Program-made: the position numbers and the translations under genes
In this document: positions 18,096 through 28,918 of the stretch, one piece after another
Position numbering within the stretch: position 1 is the first letter of the stretch
How the letters are laid out: the number at the start of each line of letters is the position of its first letter
Assembly: GCA_963750935.1 (NCBI GenBank)
Contig: CAVVSR010000009.1
Location: forward strand, 868,001 to 932,000
Source: JACCXG01 sp963750935
GTDB lineage: Bacteria > Acidobacteriota > Vicinamibacteria > Vicinamibacterales > 2-12-FULL-66-21
Reading direction: 5' to 3'
DNA: 64,000 nucleotides
The notes under the pieces: generated by a model
The model's database searches: none
Told to the model about the DNA's origin: nothing
The model's input: only the letters and a program-made list of their open reading frames with translations

Positions 18096-19759
18096 ATGCT
18101 CCGCACGTTGATCCTGGCGACGCTCGGCTTCTTCCCTGGCCTCCTTCCTGGCCTTCTCCTGCCGGTCGCGCCCGCCCAGAACGTCGTCCTTCGGATCACG
18201 GTCGTGGTGCCCGACGCGGAGAAGACCGCGACGCCGGTGCCGCGCCATACCCTGTTGATCAGCGACAACCCGCCGACCGCGCCGCCGCGGGTGGTCGTCA
18301 CGGCCCGTGACGGCACCGCCACGGTGCGGCTGCGCCCCGGGAACTACACGGTGGAGTCGGACAAGCCGGTCGTGTTCCACGGCAAGACCTATCAATGGAC
18401 GCAGACCATCGACGTGGGCGCGCAGGGCGAGACCGTGCTCGACCTGACGGCGGCGAACGCCGATGTCCAGTCGGACGCCACCGGCGCACCCGGAGCGTCT
18501 CCGGCCGTCGACGCCGACCCTTCGTCAATCCTGATGCAGTGGCAGGACAGCGTGGTCGCGCTGTGGACGCCGACGGCGCGAGCATCGGGGTTCGTGTTCG
18601 ACGCCGGCGGCCTGATCGCGACGAGCCAGCGTGCCGTCGGTACGGCGACATCCATCGAGGTGCAGCTCACCCCGGCGGTGAAGGTCGCGGCCACGATTCT
18701 GATCGCCGATGCGGCGCGCGACGTCGCCATCCTGTGGGTGGACGCCAAGGCGGCCGCCGCGGTGAAGCCGGTGCCGCTGCGATGCGCCGACGCGGCGAAG
18801 TCCTCCGTCGCCAACGGCCAGCGCATCTTCGCGGTCGGCGCGCCGATCCGCCAGCAGAAGGATCTGGCGTCGGCGCTGGTGATGGGCGCCGGCGCGCACA
18901 CCATCCTCGCCGACCTGGTGCTGGCGGCCGGCAGCGCAGGTGGACCGGTGTTTACCTTGGACGGCGCGCTGGTCGGGATGACGTCGGTGCTCGATCAGAA
19001 AGCCGAGCGCACCCGCGAAGCGGCGCGCGTGGTCCGCATCGCGGACGTCTGTGACGTGGTCGCTTCTTCCGCGACGAAGATGGCCGGGACCGCCGCGCCC
19101 GATGCGCACGCGCCTGCCGGTCGAACCGGTGCGGCCGTTCCCCAGAGGAGGCCCTGAAAGAGGCGGCGCAGCGCCGGACGGCGACGCTGGCGCAGTACCA
19201 CCTGTCGGCGGCAGCCTTCGACGTCCTCTTCATCACGCCGGTCCTGACCTACAGCGCCAGCGAACGGCTCGATCGGACCGGCGGACCCGATCAGAGCATC
19301 CCCGGCTCCGGCCAATCCTTCATTCGTCCGCTGCTCGATTTCAGCAACTGGTCGGAATACGTCGCCGACCATCCGCCGGTGCTCCTGGTTCGCGCGACGC
19401 CGAAGATGGTCGAAGGCTTCTGGACCAAGGTGATGCGCGGCGCGGCGCGGACGCAGGGCATGGCGCTTCCCCCGATCAAGCGCTTCACGTCGGGCTTCGA
19501 CCGGATGCGCGCCTTCTGCGGCGAGACCGAGGTCAAGCCCATTCACCCGTTCAGGCTCGAGCAGCGCATCGGGGAGACCGAGGCGATCTACGAAGGACTC
19601 TACGTCTACGACGTCACCGCGCTCGGCCCGGCGTGCCCGAGCGTCAAGCTGGTGCTGTTCTCCGAAAAGGAACCGCAAAAGGGAGACACCCGCGTCGTCG
19701 ATCCCAAGGTGATTCAGCAGGTCTGGGACGACTTCGCCGGCTACCGTGCGTTGAAGTAG
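18096..19759 (+). CDS. Exported trypsin-like (HtrA-fold) protein with degraded catalytic residues and a novel C-terminal domain (frameshift ~19,140)
   Basis: About 554 residues. A signal peptide (LILATLGFFPGLLPGLLL) precedes a small beta-domain (~30-120), then a chymotrypsin/HtrA-like fold (~145-330). The segment where HtrA has TNxHVV reads LIATSQRAVG, so the catalytic His is absent; DAARDVAILWVD keeps an Asp; the GNSGGP equivalent reads GSAGGP, so the catalytic Ser is Ala. After a one-base frameshift around 19,140 a C-terminal region of ~200 residues continues (HLSAAAFDVLFITPVLTY to DDFAGYRALK), which I do not recognise. It is probably a binding or scaffold protein rather than a protease. 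Confidence 0.7.
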
Positions 19760-19787
19760 CGGCGGCGGCTGTCGGCGCGTCCCGTGC

Positions 19788-20760
19788 TCAGTGGCGGCGC
19801 GCGCCCAGGGCCTCGCTCACCGCCGCGAGCTCATGCCCGTTGACGGTCTCGACGACCGCGTACCACTCGTCGTCGATCGTCTCAGGGAAGCGTGCGCCGA
19901 GGATTGCTCCCGCAATCGACGCCACCGAGTCGCTGTCACCGCCAACATTTGCGGCCAGCAGGATCGCCGCGTCGGCGGACGTCAGCACGACGGCGAGCGC
20001 GATCGCCAGCGGGACGATCGTCAGCGGAGTGTCGGGGAAGTATCGGCCCGCCACGTCTGTCGGGTCGAGCCGGCGCACGTCACGCAGGCTCACGTGGATA
20101 TCGTGCAAGACTCTGTGCGAACGGCGCGTCGTGGCTTCCTGTGCGTTCGCGCTCGGCCCGCGATGCCGCCTGCCGCGCGAGATCGACGATCGCATCCGGC
20201 GTCGCGCCGTCGATGGCGGCTGACACTGCGGCCGCCGTCGCCGCGGCGCCCGCGAGCGCGAGCGGTCCTCCGTGAGTGGGAATGGATGACTGACGCGATC
20301 CAGCGACGATCTCGTCGAGCCGATGCGATCGGTAGAGGATGCCGACCGGCGCCACACGCACTGCGGCGCCGCAGCCGTCGTGCTCCTGCACGATGCGTGC
20401 GGGATTGCCGGCCTGATGGAACTCCCAGAGCGACTTGATGCCCGGGTGCACGCACTTCGTGCAGGAGAGGAGCTCCCGGCCGATACTCGCGTGCCGGACG
20501 TCGCCGTCCAGGACGATGGCGCGTGCCACGGCGAGCGTCCGCTCGGTGTCATCCGTGGTCTCGCCGATGCTCCACGTGCGTTTCGAATTGCCGGCGTAGC
20601 GTGGGATGCCCTCGCCAGGTGTGCCTTCGAACCCGCGAATCCCCTGCGGATACCAGCGCCGCACCTCGTCTCGGCTCAGCCCTTCGCTCTGTTTGCCGAT
20701 GGCGTCGCCGCAGGCGACGCCTTTCAGGCAGCCGAGCACCCGATCCTGCACTCCCGTCAC
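19788..20760 (-). CDS. ADP-ribosylglycohydrolase-family protein (frameshift ~20,105)
   Basis: Starts at a GTG (20760) that overlaps the DUF1648 stop (GTGA). The N-terminal part has GVACGDAIGKQSEGLS, the GETTDDTERTLAVARAI motif whose TDDT binds Mg, and GPLALAGAAATAAAVSAAIDG. After a frame change near 20,105 the C-terminal part resumes with DTPLTIVPLAIALAV, ANVGGDSDSVASIAGAILGA (second metal motif) and WYAVVETVNGHEL. These enzymes remove ADP-ribose from protein arginine or hydrolyse ADP-ribosylated small molecules. About 325 residues if the frame is repaired. The left edge of the tandem duplication falls in its first codons. Confidence 0.82.
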
Positions 20761-21314
20761 ATGCTGAGGATGACGAGCGCGAGCAGGCCGAGCCCCAGCA
20801 CCACGAGCACCGCGCCGCCGGCGCGGCGCGTGCGCGCCCAGCCGGCCTCATTCGCGGCGACCGCGTGGGAGCGGTCGGGCATCCTGACGTCCGCGATTGG
20901 CACGGTCGCGAAGTAGGTGCCCGCGATCACGAGGGCAACAGATGCCGGAACGGCAAGGGCGTGCAGCCAGAACACGAATCTGGCGATCACCACGTTCCAG
21001 ATCAGGAAGACGAGGCCGACGGTCAGCATCATCCGGAAGTCGAACGCCCCGGGGAACCGCTCGATCCGCTGGCCGGGCCGGGACAGGCGGCGAATCAGCG
21101 GCCGCGCCACCCAGACGGCAGTCATGGTCAGCGGCAGCAGGAACGGACCCCAGGGCTTGGCGGTGAAGCCGTCGGGCTTCAGCGAAATGCCCCAGTGCGT
21201 CGGCATGAGCTGCGGCAGTTCGCGGTAGAAGAGAGCTGCCGCCGTCCAGGCGCTGACGAGGAACGTCAGGGCTGGCAGGTAGATCACCGCCGAGAGCCTC
21301 GTGTTGGCCTGCAT
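20757..21314 (-). CDS. DUF1648/SdpI-like membrane protein, copy A
   Basis: 185 residues with four hydrophobic segments: residues ~8-28, ~55-75, ~93-115 (LTVGLVFLIWNVVIARFVFW) and ~165-184. The first loop LPQLMPTHWGISLKPDGFTAKPWG fits DUF1648, whose PxHxx motif is found in SdpI-type immunity and membrane proteins. Its stop overlaps the GTG of the ADP-ribosylglycohydrolase, which implies translational coupling. Intact in this copy; the second copy at 29292-29859 is frameshifted. Confidence 0.8.
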   Translation of the reverse strand: MQANTRLSAVIYLPALTFLVSAWTAAALFYRELPQLMPTHWGISLKPDGFTAKPWGPFLLPLTMTAVWVARPLIRRLSRPGQRIERFPGAFDFRMMLTVGLVFLIWNVVIARFVFWLHALAVPASVALVIAGTYFATVPIADVRMPDRSHAVAANEAGWARTRRAGGAVLVVLGLGLLALVILSM

Positions 21315-21382
21315 GGCTCACCGTCCTTGCGGTGAGTGTAAGGACGCTCGTGCGGCCACGTCAACGCGCCCCGGCGGATGCC

Positions 21383-21886
21383 TCACGCGGCCGGCCGGCG
21401 CTGCTCGAGCGCGAGCAGATACGCCTTGACGCCGAGACCACCCGCGAACCCGGTGAGCGCGCCGCTCGTGCCGATCACCCGGTGGCAGGGAGCGATGATC
21501 GACACCGGGTTCCTGCCGTTCGCCGCACCCACCGCCCGCACCGCTGCGGGACGGCCGATCTGCTCGGCGATCGCCCGGTACGACCGGGTTTCGCCGAACG
21601 GAATCCCCAGCAGGGCCTTCCAGACCTGGCGCTGAAACGGCGTGCCGGTGACGTCGAGCCGCACCGAGAACTCACGCCGCTCGCCGGCGAAGTATTCCGT
21701 GAGCTGACGCTCGGCCTCGACCAGGACCGGATGATGCGGGTCCTCGGCCCCAACCTCCAGTCGCACCCGACCAGGACGGTCGTTCTCCCACAAGATCGCC
21801 GCCAGGCCGTCATCGGTCGCCACCAGCGTCAGCGCTCCCACCGGAGAGGCCATCGTCTTCTTCACGTGCGGCTTGGTCTTCACCAT
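21383..21886 (-). CDS. ogt: Methylated-DNA-[protein]-cysteine S-methyltransferase, copy A
   Basis: 167 residues from the ATG at 21886 (GGGAGG just upstream). An Ogt-type N-terminal domain is followed by the conserved transferase half: FQRQVWKALLGIPFGETRSY, AVGAANGRNPVSIIAPCHRVIG with the methyl-acceptor Cys in PCHR, and a C-terminal GGLGVKAYLLALE. It transfers the alkyl group from O6-alkylguanine to itself and is not regenerated. Divergent from the Ada/AlkA gene across a shared 172-bp region, consistent with co-regulated alkylation repair. Confidence 0.93.
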   Translation of the reverse strand: MVKTKPHVKKTMASPVGALTLVATDDGLAAILWENDRPGRVRLEVGAEDPHHPVLVEAERQLTEYFAGERREFSVRLDVTGTPFQRQVWKALLGIPFGETRSYRAIAEQIGRPAAVRAVGAANGRNPVSIIAPCHRVIGTSGALTGFAGGLGVKAYLLALEQRRPAA

Positions 21887-22058
21887 GAATCCTCCCGGAG
21901 ACTCTCGCGGCGGTCTCGAGCCGCCGCGTCGTTCGCTGTCGATGCCAATTCTCCGGCGTTCACCACCCGCGCGCTCGCCATTTCCGGACGCCGCCGCGAT
22001 TTCGTCCTCGTGTCCGAATATGGCGAGTGAAGGCGGCGCTGCCGGCGTACGATGGCAC

Positions 22059-23513
22059 ATGGATCAGGCCACACGGCGGCTCTATACCGCCCTGACGACG
22101 CGGGACTCGCGGTTCGACGGGGTCTTCTTCGTCGGCGTCACCTCGACCGATATCTACTGCCGGCCGATCTGTCCGGCGAAGACGCCCAAGGCCGGCAACT
22201 GCCGGTTCTTCGCGACGCCGCAGGAGGCGGAGCAGGCCGGCTTCAGGCCCTGCCTGCGGTGCCGGCCGGAGCTGGCCCCGGGCAGTGCTCCCGTCGATCA
22301 CGGGCAGCGCGTCGCGCGCGTGATCGTGCAGCGGCTCGAGGAGGGACACTTCGACGAGCAGGCCGGCCTCGAGGCGATCGCGGACGAGTTCTCCCTCAGC
22401 TCTCGACAGATTCGCCGCATCATCCACAAGGAACTTGGCGTCCCGCCGATTCAGCTCCTCCTCACCAGGCGGCTGCTGCTGGCCAAGCAGCTGCTGACGG
22501 AAACGGCGCTGCCGATCACCGAGATCGCGTTCGCCAGCGGCTTCTCGAGCCTGCGCCGCTTCAACGATGCGTTCAGCCGCCGCTACGGCATGCCGCCGAC
22601 GCGGCTGCGCCGACAGGCCACGGCCGATGGCGCCGCGATCGTCGAGCACCAGACGTCGACGCTGCAGCTCTCGTATCGGCCGCCCTACGACTGGAAGGGC
22701 ATGCTGCGGTTTCTGTCGGCGCGCGCGTTGACCGGAGTGGAGCACGTGACGGACTCCGCCTACTCCCGCACCGTGCGGCTGGGGACCGCCACCGGCTGGA
22801 TTTGCGTCACGCAGGCCAGGAAAAAGCATGCGCTGATGCTCGAGTTCACACACAGCCTCACGCCGGTCCTGCCGGCGCTGCTCAGTCGTGTCCGCGCCCT
22901 GTTCGATCTCGATGCGCGCCCCGATCTGATTGCACGGCACCTGGCCCGCGACACGCGGCTGACCGCCGCGGTCAGGTCGAATCCAGGCCTGCGCCTGCCC
23001 GGCGGCTTCGACGGATACGAGCTCGGCCTGCGCGCGATTCTCGGCCAGCAGGTGACGGTGAAGGCGGCCACCACGATCAGCTGCCGCCTCGTGCGGGCGT
23101 TCGGCGAACCGCTCGTCACGCCGATCGCCGCCCTCGATCGACTGACGCCAACCCCGGCCCGCATCGCGGCCGCAAGCGTCGACGACATCGCGCGGCACGG
23201 CATCGTCTCGGCGCGCGCCCGGAGCGTCATCGCGCTGGCGAAGGCGCTGGAGGCCGGCGAGCTGCGTCTCGACGGCGGCGCCCACCAGCATCCAGACGAG
23301 GCGATCAGGCGGCTCGGTGAAGTGCCGGGAATTGGTCCGTGGACGGCGCACTACATCGCGATGCGCGCCCTGCACTGGCCCGACGCGTTTCCCAAGGAAG
23401 ACATCGCCCTGCGCAAGCGGCTCGGTAACGTGAGTGCCAGGGAGGCCGAGGCGATGTCAGAGGGCTGGCGGCCGTGGCGCAGCTATGCGGTGATGCACGT
23501 CTGGAACCTATGA
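22059..23513 (+). CDS. alkA: Ada-like/AraC/AlkA fusion: DNA-3-methyladenine glycosylase II with metal-binding and HTH domains, copy A
   Basis: 484 residues from ATG 22059. Residues ~1-75: Ada-type zinc domain with the methyl-accepting Cys region (FFVGVTSTDIYCRPICPAK) and FRPCLRCRPE. Residues ~85-190: AraC helix-turn-helix (LSSRQIRRIIHKELG, ITEIAFASGFSSLRRFNDAF). Residues ~200-484: AlkA glycosylase with ELGLRAILGQQVTVKAA, a helix-hairpin-helix (LGEVPGIGPWTAHYIAMRAL) and the catalytic Asp in DAFPKEDIALRK. The fusion would sense methyl-phosphotriesters, activate transcription and excise alkylated bases. The 3' end overlaps the convergent esterase gene by 6 nt. Intact in both copies. Confidence 0.93.
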   Translation: MDQATRRLYTALTTRDSRFDGVFFVGVTSTDIYCRPICPAKTPKAGNCRFFATPQEAEQAGFRPCLRCRPELAPGSAPVDHGQRVARVIVQRLEEGHFDEQAGLEAIADEFSLSSRQIRRIIHKELGVPPIQLLLTRRLLLAKQLLTETALPITEIAFASGFSSLRRFNDAFSRRYGMPPTRLRRQATADGAAIVEHQTSTLQLSYRPPYDWKGMLRFLSARALTGVEHVTDSAYSRTVRLGTATGWICVTQARKKHALMLEFTHSLTPVLPALLSRVRALFDLDARPDLIARHLARDTRLTAAVRSNPGLRLPGGFDGYELGLRAILGQQVTVKAATTISCRLVRAFGEPLVTPIAALDRLTPTPARIAAASVDDIARHGIVSARARSVIALAKALEAGELRLDGGAHQHPDEAIRRLGEVPGIGPWTAHYIAMRALHWPDAFPKEDIALRKRLGNVSAREAEAMSEGWRPWRSYAVMHVWNL

Positions 23514-24651
23514 GCCGTATCCCTTCCAGAGCCACTCGAGCGCCGCCGGCAGCGTCTGCTGCTTGACCGCCCGGTCGCAGTGTCCGGCGTTGCGCGAGAA
23601 GACGAACTGATAGGTGTAGCCCTTCGCGGCGAGCACCTTCGCCATGTTCTGGTTGGCCAGCACCCAGTCGTGCATCTCGTCGCGCATGACGTTGGGGTTG
23701 AGCAGATCCCGGTCGCCGACCTGCAGCCAGAGCCGGAGAGGTTTCGCCGGGCTGTTCGGGATCAGCCGGCGATGGAACTCCCAGGCCCCGCCCGGGGTGT
23801 CGTCGCTCGGCGGCCACTGCTGGTTCACGTAGGTGCCCGAGTACGACAGGACCCGGCGGTACCGCTCGGGGTGGTACCAGGCCATGATGAGCGCCGCCGA
23901 GGCGCCCGAGCTGCAGCCCATCGTCGCGCGCCCGTCCGGGTTCTTCGTCAGCTTGACCCCGTACTGCTTCTCGACGAGCGGCAGCACCTCGGTTTCGACG
24001 AAGTCCGAGTACTTGCCCGACATCGTGTCGTATTCGAGTCCGCGCTGGCTGCCCTGTGCGTCGCCGCTGCCGTTCCCGATCGAGATCGCCACCATCGCCG
24101 GCACGCGCTTCTGCGCGATCAGGCTGTCGAGCGCCGTGAACAGCAGCTGGTCGGGCCCGTCGGCGCCGACGATGAAGGGGACTTCGGTGCCGGGGACGTA
24201 CTGCGCCGGAACGTAGACGGCGACCCTTCTCGCGTACGGGGCCGGATGACTGGTCGTGACGATCAGCTTCGCGGGATCCTTGGGGTCGGGCGTGCCGAAC
24301 GTGCCAGCGTCGCGGGCGATCCCCGGATACAGCGTGCTGTCGGACGAATTCATCGTGAACGTCTGGACCGTTCCGCGCGGCACCCCGTCCGCGACCGTCA
24401 TCTCCGGCGCCGGCGCGTGCGTCGGCCCCATGATGAAGTTGCCGTTCCTGTCAGAGCGGCGGAACCGCGCCGTCCGGCAGCTCCGTCGCCTCGACGAACC
24501 CCGGCGTCCGCGGGTCTCGCGTCGGCGGCGCCGGGCGTGGTGCCGGTTGTGCCGCGGGTGGGGCCGCACCACCAGCGCCTTGCGGCGGGGCAGGCGTCTG
24601 GGCGGCGGCAACGGCGAAGGCGGCGGCGAGCACGAGAGCGGTGGTTTTCAT
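23508..24651 (-). CDS. Exported enterochelin-esterase-like alpha/beta hydrolase, copy A (frameshift ~24,455)
   Basis: The ATG at 24651 opens a signal peptide (KTTALVLAAAFAVAAA) and a Pro-rich linker. After the break, the esterase domain has PYARRVAVYVPAQYV, the nucleophile elbow in RATMGCSSGASAALIMAWY, and a late His in NAGHCDRAVKQ, which matches the Fes/putative esterase (esterase D-like) family. Copy A has one extra base near 24,455 (AGAGCGGCGG against AGAGGGCGG in copy B), which splits the gene; copy B is intact. The start overlaps the stop of the CheB-CheR hybrid (ATGA), so translation is coupled to that sensor. Substrate unknown. Confidence 0.8.
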
Positions 24652-27600
24652 GATCTGGCGACGTCGCCTCCCAGCAGTTGCTCCAACCTGTCGATCTCTC
24701 CCGGCTTGACCACGTGCGCATCGAACCCCGCGTCGAGGCACGCGTCGCGGATGTCCGTGCCGGCGTATCCGGTGAGGGCGATTAAATAGAGCTTTGCCGG
24801 CGGGAACCGCTGACGAAGCTCACGAGCGAGATCGATCCCGTTCATGTCCGGCATCGACAGGTCCACGATCGCGCACTCTGGCTGGAACGTCTCCGCAAGC
24901 GCGAGCGCACTCGCGCCATCGCCGGCGACGGCGACCTCGTGACCCCAGCCCCGGGCCAGACGGGAGAGCGAGGTCCTGACCTCTTCGTGATCGTCGACGA
25001 TCATGACCTTCCGCGTGCGCCGCGTCACCGGGGACGGCGCCGCGGATGTCTCGACGTTCTCGGGCTCGCGGCCGCTCCCGTGTGTCTGACGCGACAGCGG
25101 CAGCGAGACAACGAACTCGCTTCCCGCAGAGGAGCCGCCGCTGGTGACCTTGACGTCGCCACCATGCAGCTCCATGACCCGCCGCACCACGCTGAGCCCG
25201 ATGCCCAATCCACTGGAGGGGCGTACCAGCGGCCGATGAGATTGCATGAACGGCTGGAAAATTACGCTCGAGATTCTCGGCGGCAATGCCGATGCCGCTG
25301 TCTCGCACGGCCAGCACCGCGTTGTCGCCGCGCTGTTCCAGCGTCACCGTGATCGTGCCACCTGGCTCGGTGAACTTCGCCGCGTTCTCGACCAGGTTAC
25401 TGACGACCTGGCGCAAGCGAGCCGGATCCCCGTCGACGTACAACGGGGCGGCAGGGAGAATGAGCGACAACACGTGGCGCCGCTCGTCGACGAATGGCTG
25501 GATCGCCTGAACCGCGTCCCGCACGACTGCCCCGAAATCGACACGTTCGGGGCGAAGCTCGATCACGCCGCGACTGATGCGCGACAGGTCCACAAGCTCG
25601 TTCACAAATCGCAGAAGCATTTGCGCCTGTGTATCGATCGTCTCGATCAGTTCGAGGTTCTCAGGACTGGGGTGGCCTTTTCGCAACAGGTAGACGTGCG
25701 TGGGTGATGGGCGTGAGCGGGTGCCGGAGCTCATGGCCCAGCATGGCGATGAACTGATCCTTCCGCTCGGCGCTGGCGACGAACCCGGCGGTCATGTCCG
25801 CGCGAGCGGTGACGTCCTGGACCGCGAGCAACAACTCTTCGGCCCGTTCGCCGTCTGACGGGATCTTCCTCGCGCTCAACGCCATCACCTGGCGCCGCTG
25901 GTCAGGAAGGTCCAGCGTCACCTCCCAGTCTTCAAGAGGCTGGGCGTTGTCCACGAGCGCCCGCAATCTCCGGTGCAGCTCCGGAATGTTCCACCGGGCG
26001 TCGCCCGCTTCGTAGAGGAACCGGCCTTCAATCTGTCTCGCGGGACGTCCCCAGGTCCGCCGCGAACGCCGAATTCGCCCGCTGGATCCGCAGCCCGCCA
26101 TCGAGCACCGCCAACGGCTCCTTGACCACCTGAATGATGGTGTCCGCATGGGCGCGCGCGGCGTCGGAGATTCGGCGCGCCGCGTCCAGCTCCAGGTTCA
26201 GCATGCCGAGCTCCTGGTTCCGGCTCCGCAGCTCGTCGACGGTTGTCGTGAGCTCCTCGTTGGTCGACTGCAGCTCCTCCTTCGACGTCTCGAGCTCCTC
26301 GTTCGTGCTCTGAAATTCCTCGTTGGCGGACAACATCTCCTCGTGCGCGGAGCGAAGCTCCTCCTGGATAGCCTCGTGCTCCTCGACCGCCGCCCGCATG
26401 TACTCCCGCATCCCTTCGAGCTCGCGCTCCAGCTGCGCGAGCCGTCTGTCCTTCTCGGATTCGGTCAACGCGGTGACCGCCGTGGGGAGGCGGCGATCCA
26501 CCGGCGGGCGTGACCCATCGTCGAACAGGATCAGGAAGGACTGCCGCCCGCCCGCGCCCGCGAGCGGAATCACCTCGATGCTGATCTCGCGCGCATCGAG
26601 ACGGACCTCGCGGCGGGACGCCAGGCCGGTCCTGCGGGTCTCTTCGATCGCCGGAAGAATCTGGACGAGCAGCTCGGGACGCATGACCCGTCGCAGGTCG
26701 AAGCTGGGCGGGCCGCCGGCTGGCTCCAGGTAGGGACCGGTCTGGCCGCGAAACTGGAGGATGGTGAGGGCCTGGTTCACGAGCACACACGCCGGCGCAA
26801 AACGCGCGAGCAGCAGCCGGTCCGCTTCGCGCGGCAGCGAGTCTGCCTCGACGGGAACCGGCGCCGCGTTGTCGTCGGGCTCGAGCGCCAGCAAGGTCGA
26901 AAGATCGCCCCGTTCCGCGAGGGACCCCCCGCCGGTATTCGGCATGCGACGGAACACTCGCAGCCCGCTGTCGAGCTGCTCGAACAACTCGGGAGACTGG
27001 GAGACCGTCTCTGCCGGACCAAAGAACAGCATGCCGTGCGGACGCAGCGCGTAGTGGAACGTTCGGAGCACCCGGCGCTGAGCGACGTCGTCCAGATAGA
27101 TGAGGAGATTGCGGCAGCTGATGAGGTCCAATCGCGAGAACGGCGGATCGCGCGTCACGTCCTGACGCGCGAAGAGACAGAGGTCGCGAACGTCCTTCGC
27201 GATGCGGTAGTCGCCGTTCTGCCGGATGAAGAACCGTTCCAGGCGTTCAGGCGACACGTCCTGCAGGGAGCTGGCGGGGTACACGCCCGCGCGCGCCTTC
27301 TCCAGCGCCGGTTCGCTGACGTCGGTCCCGAAAATCTGGATCTTCAGCGACGCCAGGCGGTCACCGAGGTACTCGAGAACGGCGATGGCGACGGAATAGA
27401 CCTCCTCGCCGGTCGCGCAGCCGGGCACCCAGATGCGGATCGGCTCTCTCGGAGACCGGCCTTCACAAAGCGCGGGAAGCACGTGGTCGCGCAGCGCATC
27501 GAACGCCGGCGGATCACGAAAGAACTCGGTGACGCGGATCAGGAAGTCCTGGAAGAGCGCGGCGAGCTCGGCAGGATCGCGATCGAGCGATTCGCGGTAC

Positions 27601-28383
27601 TCGTCGAGGCTCTCGATCCGTCGCAGCATCATTCGCCGCTCGATGCGGCGTCTGATCGTGGTTCGCTTGTAGTGGGTGAAGTCGACGCCGTGCGCCGAGC
27701 GAAGCCGCTGGAAGATCTGACGGAGATGCGCTTCTTCGTCTTCGACGCCGGCGTCTGCCGGGCCTTCCGCTGTGAAACCAGGGCTCGCCCCCGCCGTGGC
27801 AAATCGGCGGGTGAGGCGCGCGAGCTCGCCGGCGATCTCGTTCGGGCGCAACACCAGATCCACGCAGCCCGTCTCGATGGCATGGCTTGGCATCATCGGG
27901 AAGCGCGCCGACTCGGGCCGCTGCGCGAAGGTCAACCCGCCGCCGTGCTTGATCTCGCGGAGCCCGAGCGAGCCGTCCGAGTCGGCGCCGGAGAGCACGA
28001 CGCCGATCGCGCCGTCGCCATACGCGACCGCAAGGGACGAGAAGAGGAGATCCACCGGAAAGGGCCGCTCCGCGGTCACCCGTCCTCGGCTTCAGATCGA
28101 TGAGGCCGTCGCGCACGGTGATGGTCGCATCCGCGGGGATGACGTAGACGTGATCCCGCTGCACGGCCTCTCCGGCGACGGCCAGCGACACGGCCATCGT
28201 GGTCTTCTTCGACAGGATCTCGGCAAGCAGGCTTTCGTGGGTCGGGTCAAGGTGCTGAACCACGATGAAGGCCATGCCGGTTCGCGGCAGAACCGCGAAC
28301 AGATCGATCAGCGCTTCGAGGCCTCCGGCGGAGGCGCCGATCCCCACGACGAACAGCGGAGCCAGGCGTCCGGCTTGTGACAC
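24648..28383 (-). CDS. CheB-CheR-PAS-histidine kinase-receiver hybrid, copy A (four frameshifts)
   Basis: About 1,240 residues from a GTG at 28383. In order: CheB methylesterase (FVVGIGASAGGLEAL; GADSDGSLG), CheR methyltransferase (WVPGCATGEEVYSVAI, RNLLIYL), a coiled coil of NEEL-type heptads (EEMLSANEEFQSTNEELE), PAS, HisKA with phospho-acceptor His (MLGHELRHPLTP), HATPase (NLVENAAKFTEPGG, GLGIGLSVV) and a C-terminal receiver whose phospho-Asp is in CAIVDLSMPDMNG. No receiver precedes CheB. Frames break near 28,077, 26,040, 25,690 and 25,250; the second and last are also in copy B. It is a non-chemotaxis sensor family; the ligand is unknown. Confidence 0.85.
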
Positions 28384-28555
28384 GGCCCGAGTATAGAACC
28401 ATGGCGGTTCAGTTGCGGAACCGCGCCCCATCTCATCCCTTTGTCTCGGGCTCCCGCTGGGCTGGACAGGAGGGCCGGCCGCGCGCGTCCTGTGCGGAAA
28501 TTGATACTATCTCCCTCCCGGCAACCTCAGGCACGAGTCAGTGCGAAACGAGTCG
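28384..28555. promoter_or_regulatory. Divergent promoter region between hybrid kinase and receiver, copy A
   Basis: 172 bp separate the GTG of the hybrid from the receiver ATG. The stretch near 28,500 (GAAATTGATACTATCTCCC) is the most AT-rich part and is conserved in copy B, so it is the best place for promoters. No inverted repeat stands out. Confidence 0.35.
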
Positions 28556-28918
28556 ATGCGTTTGGCGATCGTCGATGACGACGAAGATGTGCGCACGGCG
28601 CTCGCGCGGCTCCTCCGCTGTCTGGGCCACGACGTGCGAGTGTTCGCGTCGGCCGAGGCATTCGAGGTGGGAACCGTGACCGCAGATTGTCTGATCGTCG
28701 ACGCTGGCCTTCCCGGCGTGAGCGGCCCCGAGCTCTGCGAACGGCTCCGTCGCAAGGGGAATCCGACTCCCGTGGTGCTTGTCACCGGCGGCACCGATAC
28801 CAAGGCTCGAGACGCCTGTCGCGCGATGGACATCGCCACCGTGGTCAAGCCGTTTGACGACGTCACGTTGCTGGCAGCGATTGCCGCAGCCGTCGACCGC
28901 GAGCGCCATGCAGGCTGA
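28556..28918 (+). CDS. Single-domain response regulator (FixJ-type receiver), copy A
   Basis: 120 residues, one receiver domain: acidic pocket IVDDDED, phospho-Asp in LIVDAGLPGVSG, the conserved Thr region VVLVTGG, and Lys in ATVVKPF. No output domain follows, so it would act as a phosphate shuttle or a protein-interaction switch. I prefer the ATG at 28556; a GTG five codons upstream is possible. Its last codons overlap the start of the PAS kinase by 11 nt, so the two are co-translated partners. Intact in both copies. Confidence 0.88.
   Translation: MRLAIVDDDEDVRTALARLLRCLGHDVRVFASAEAFEVGTVTADCLIVDAGLPGVSGPELCERLRRKGNPTPVVLVTGGTDTKARDACRAMDIATVVKPFDDVTLLAAIAAAVDRERHAG

Noticed and set aside
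22059..23513. A stand-alone Ada regulator
   Set aside because: The C-terminal half is a complete AlkA glycosylase with helix-hairpin-helix and catalytic Asp, and the methyltransferase is a separate gene (ogt).
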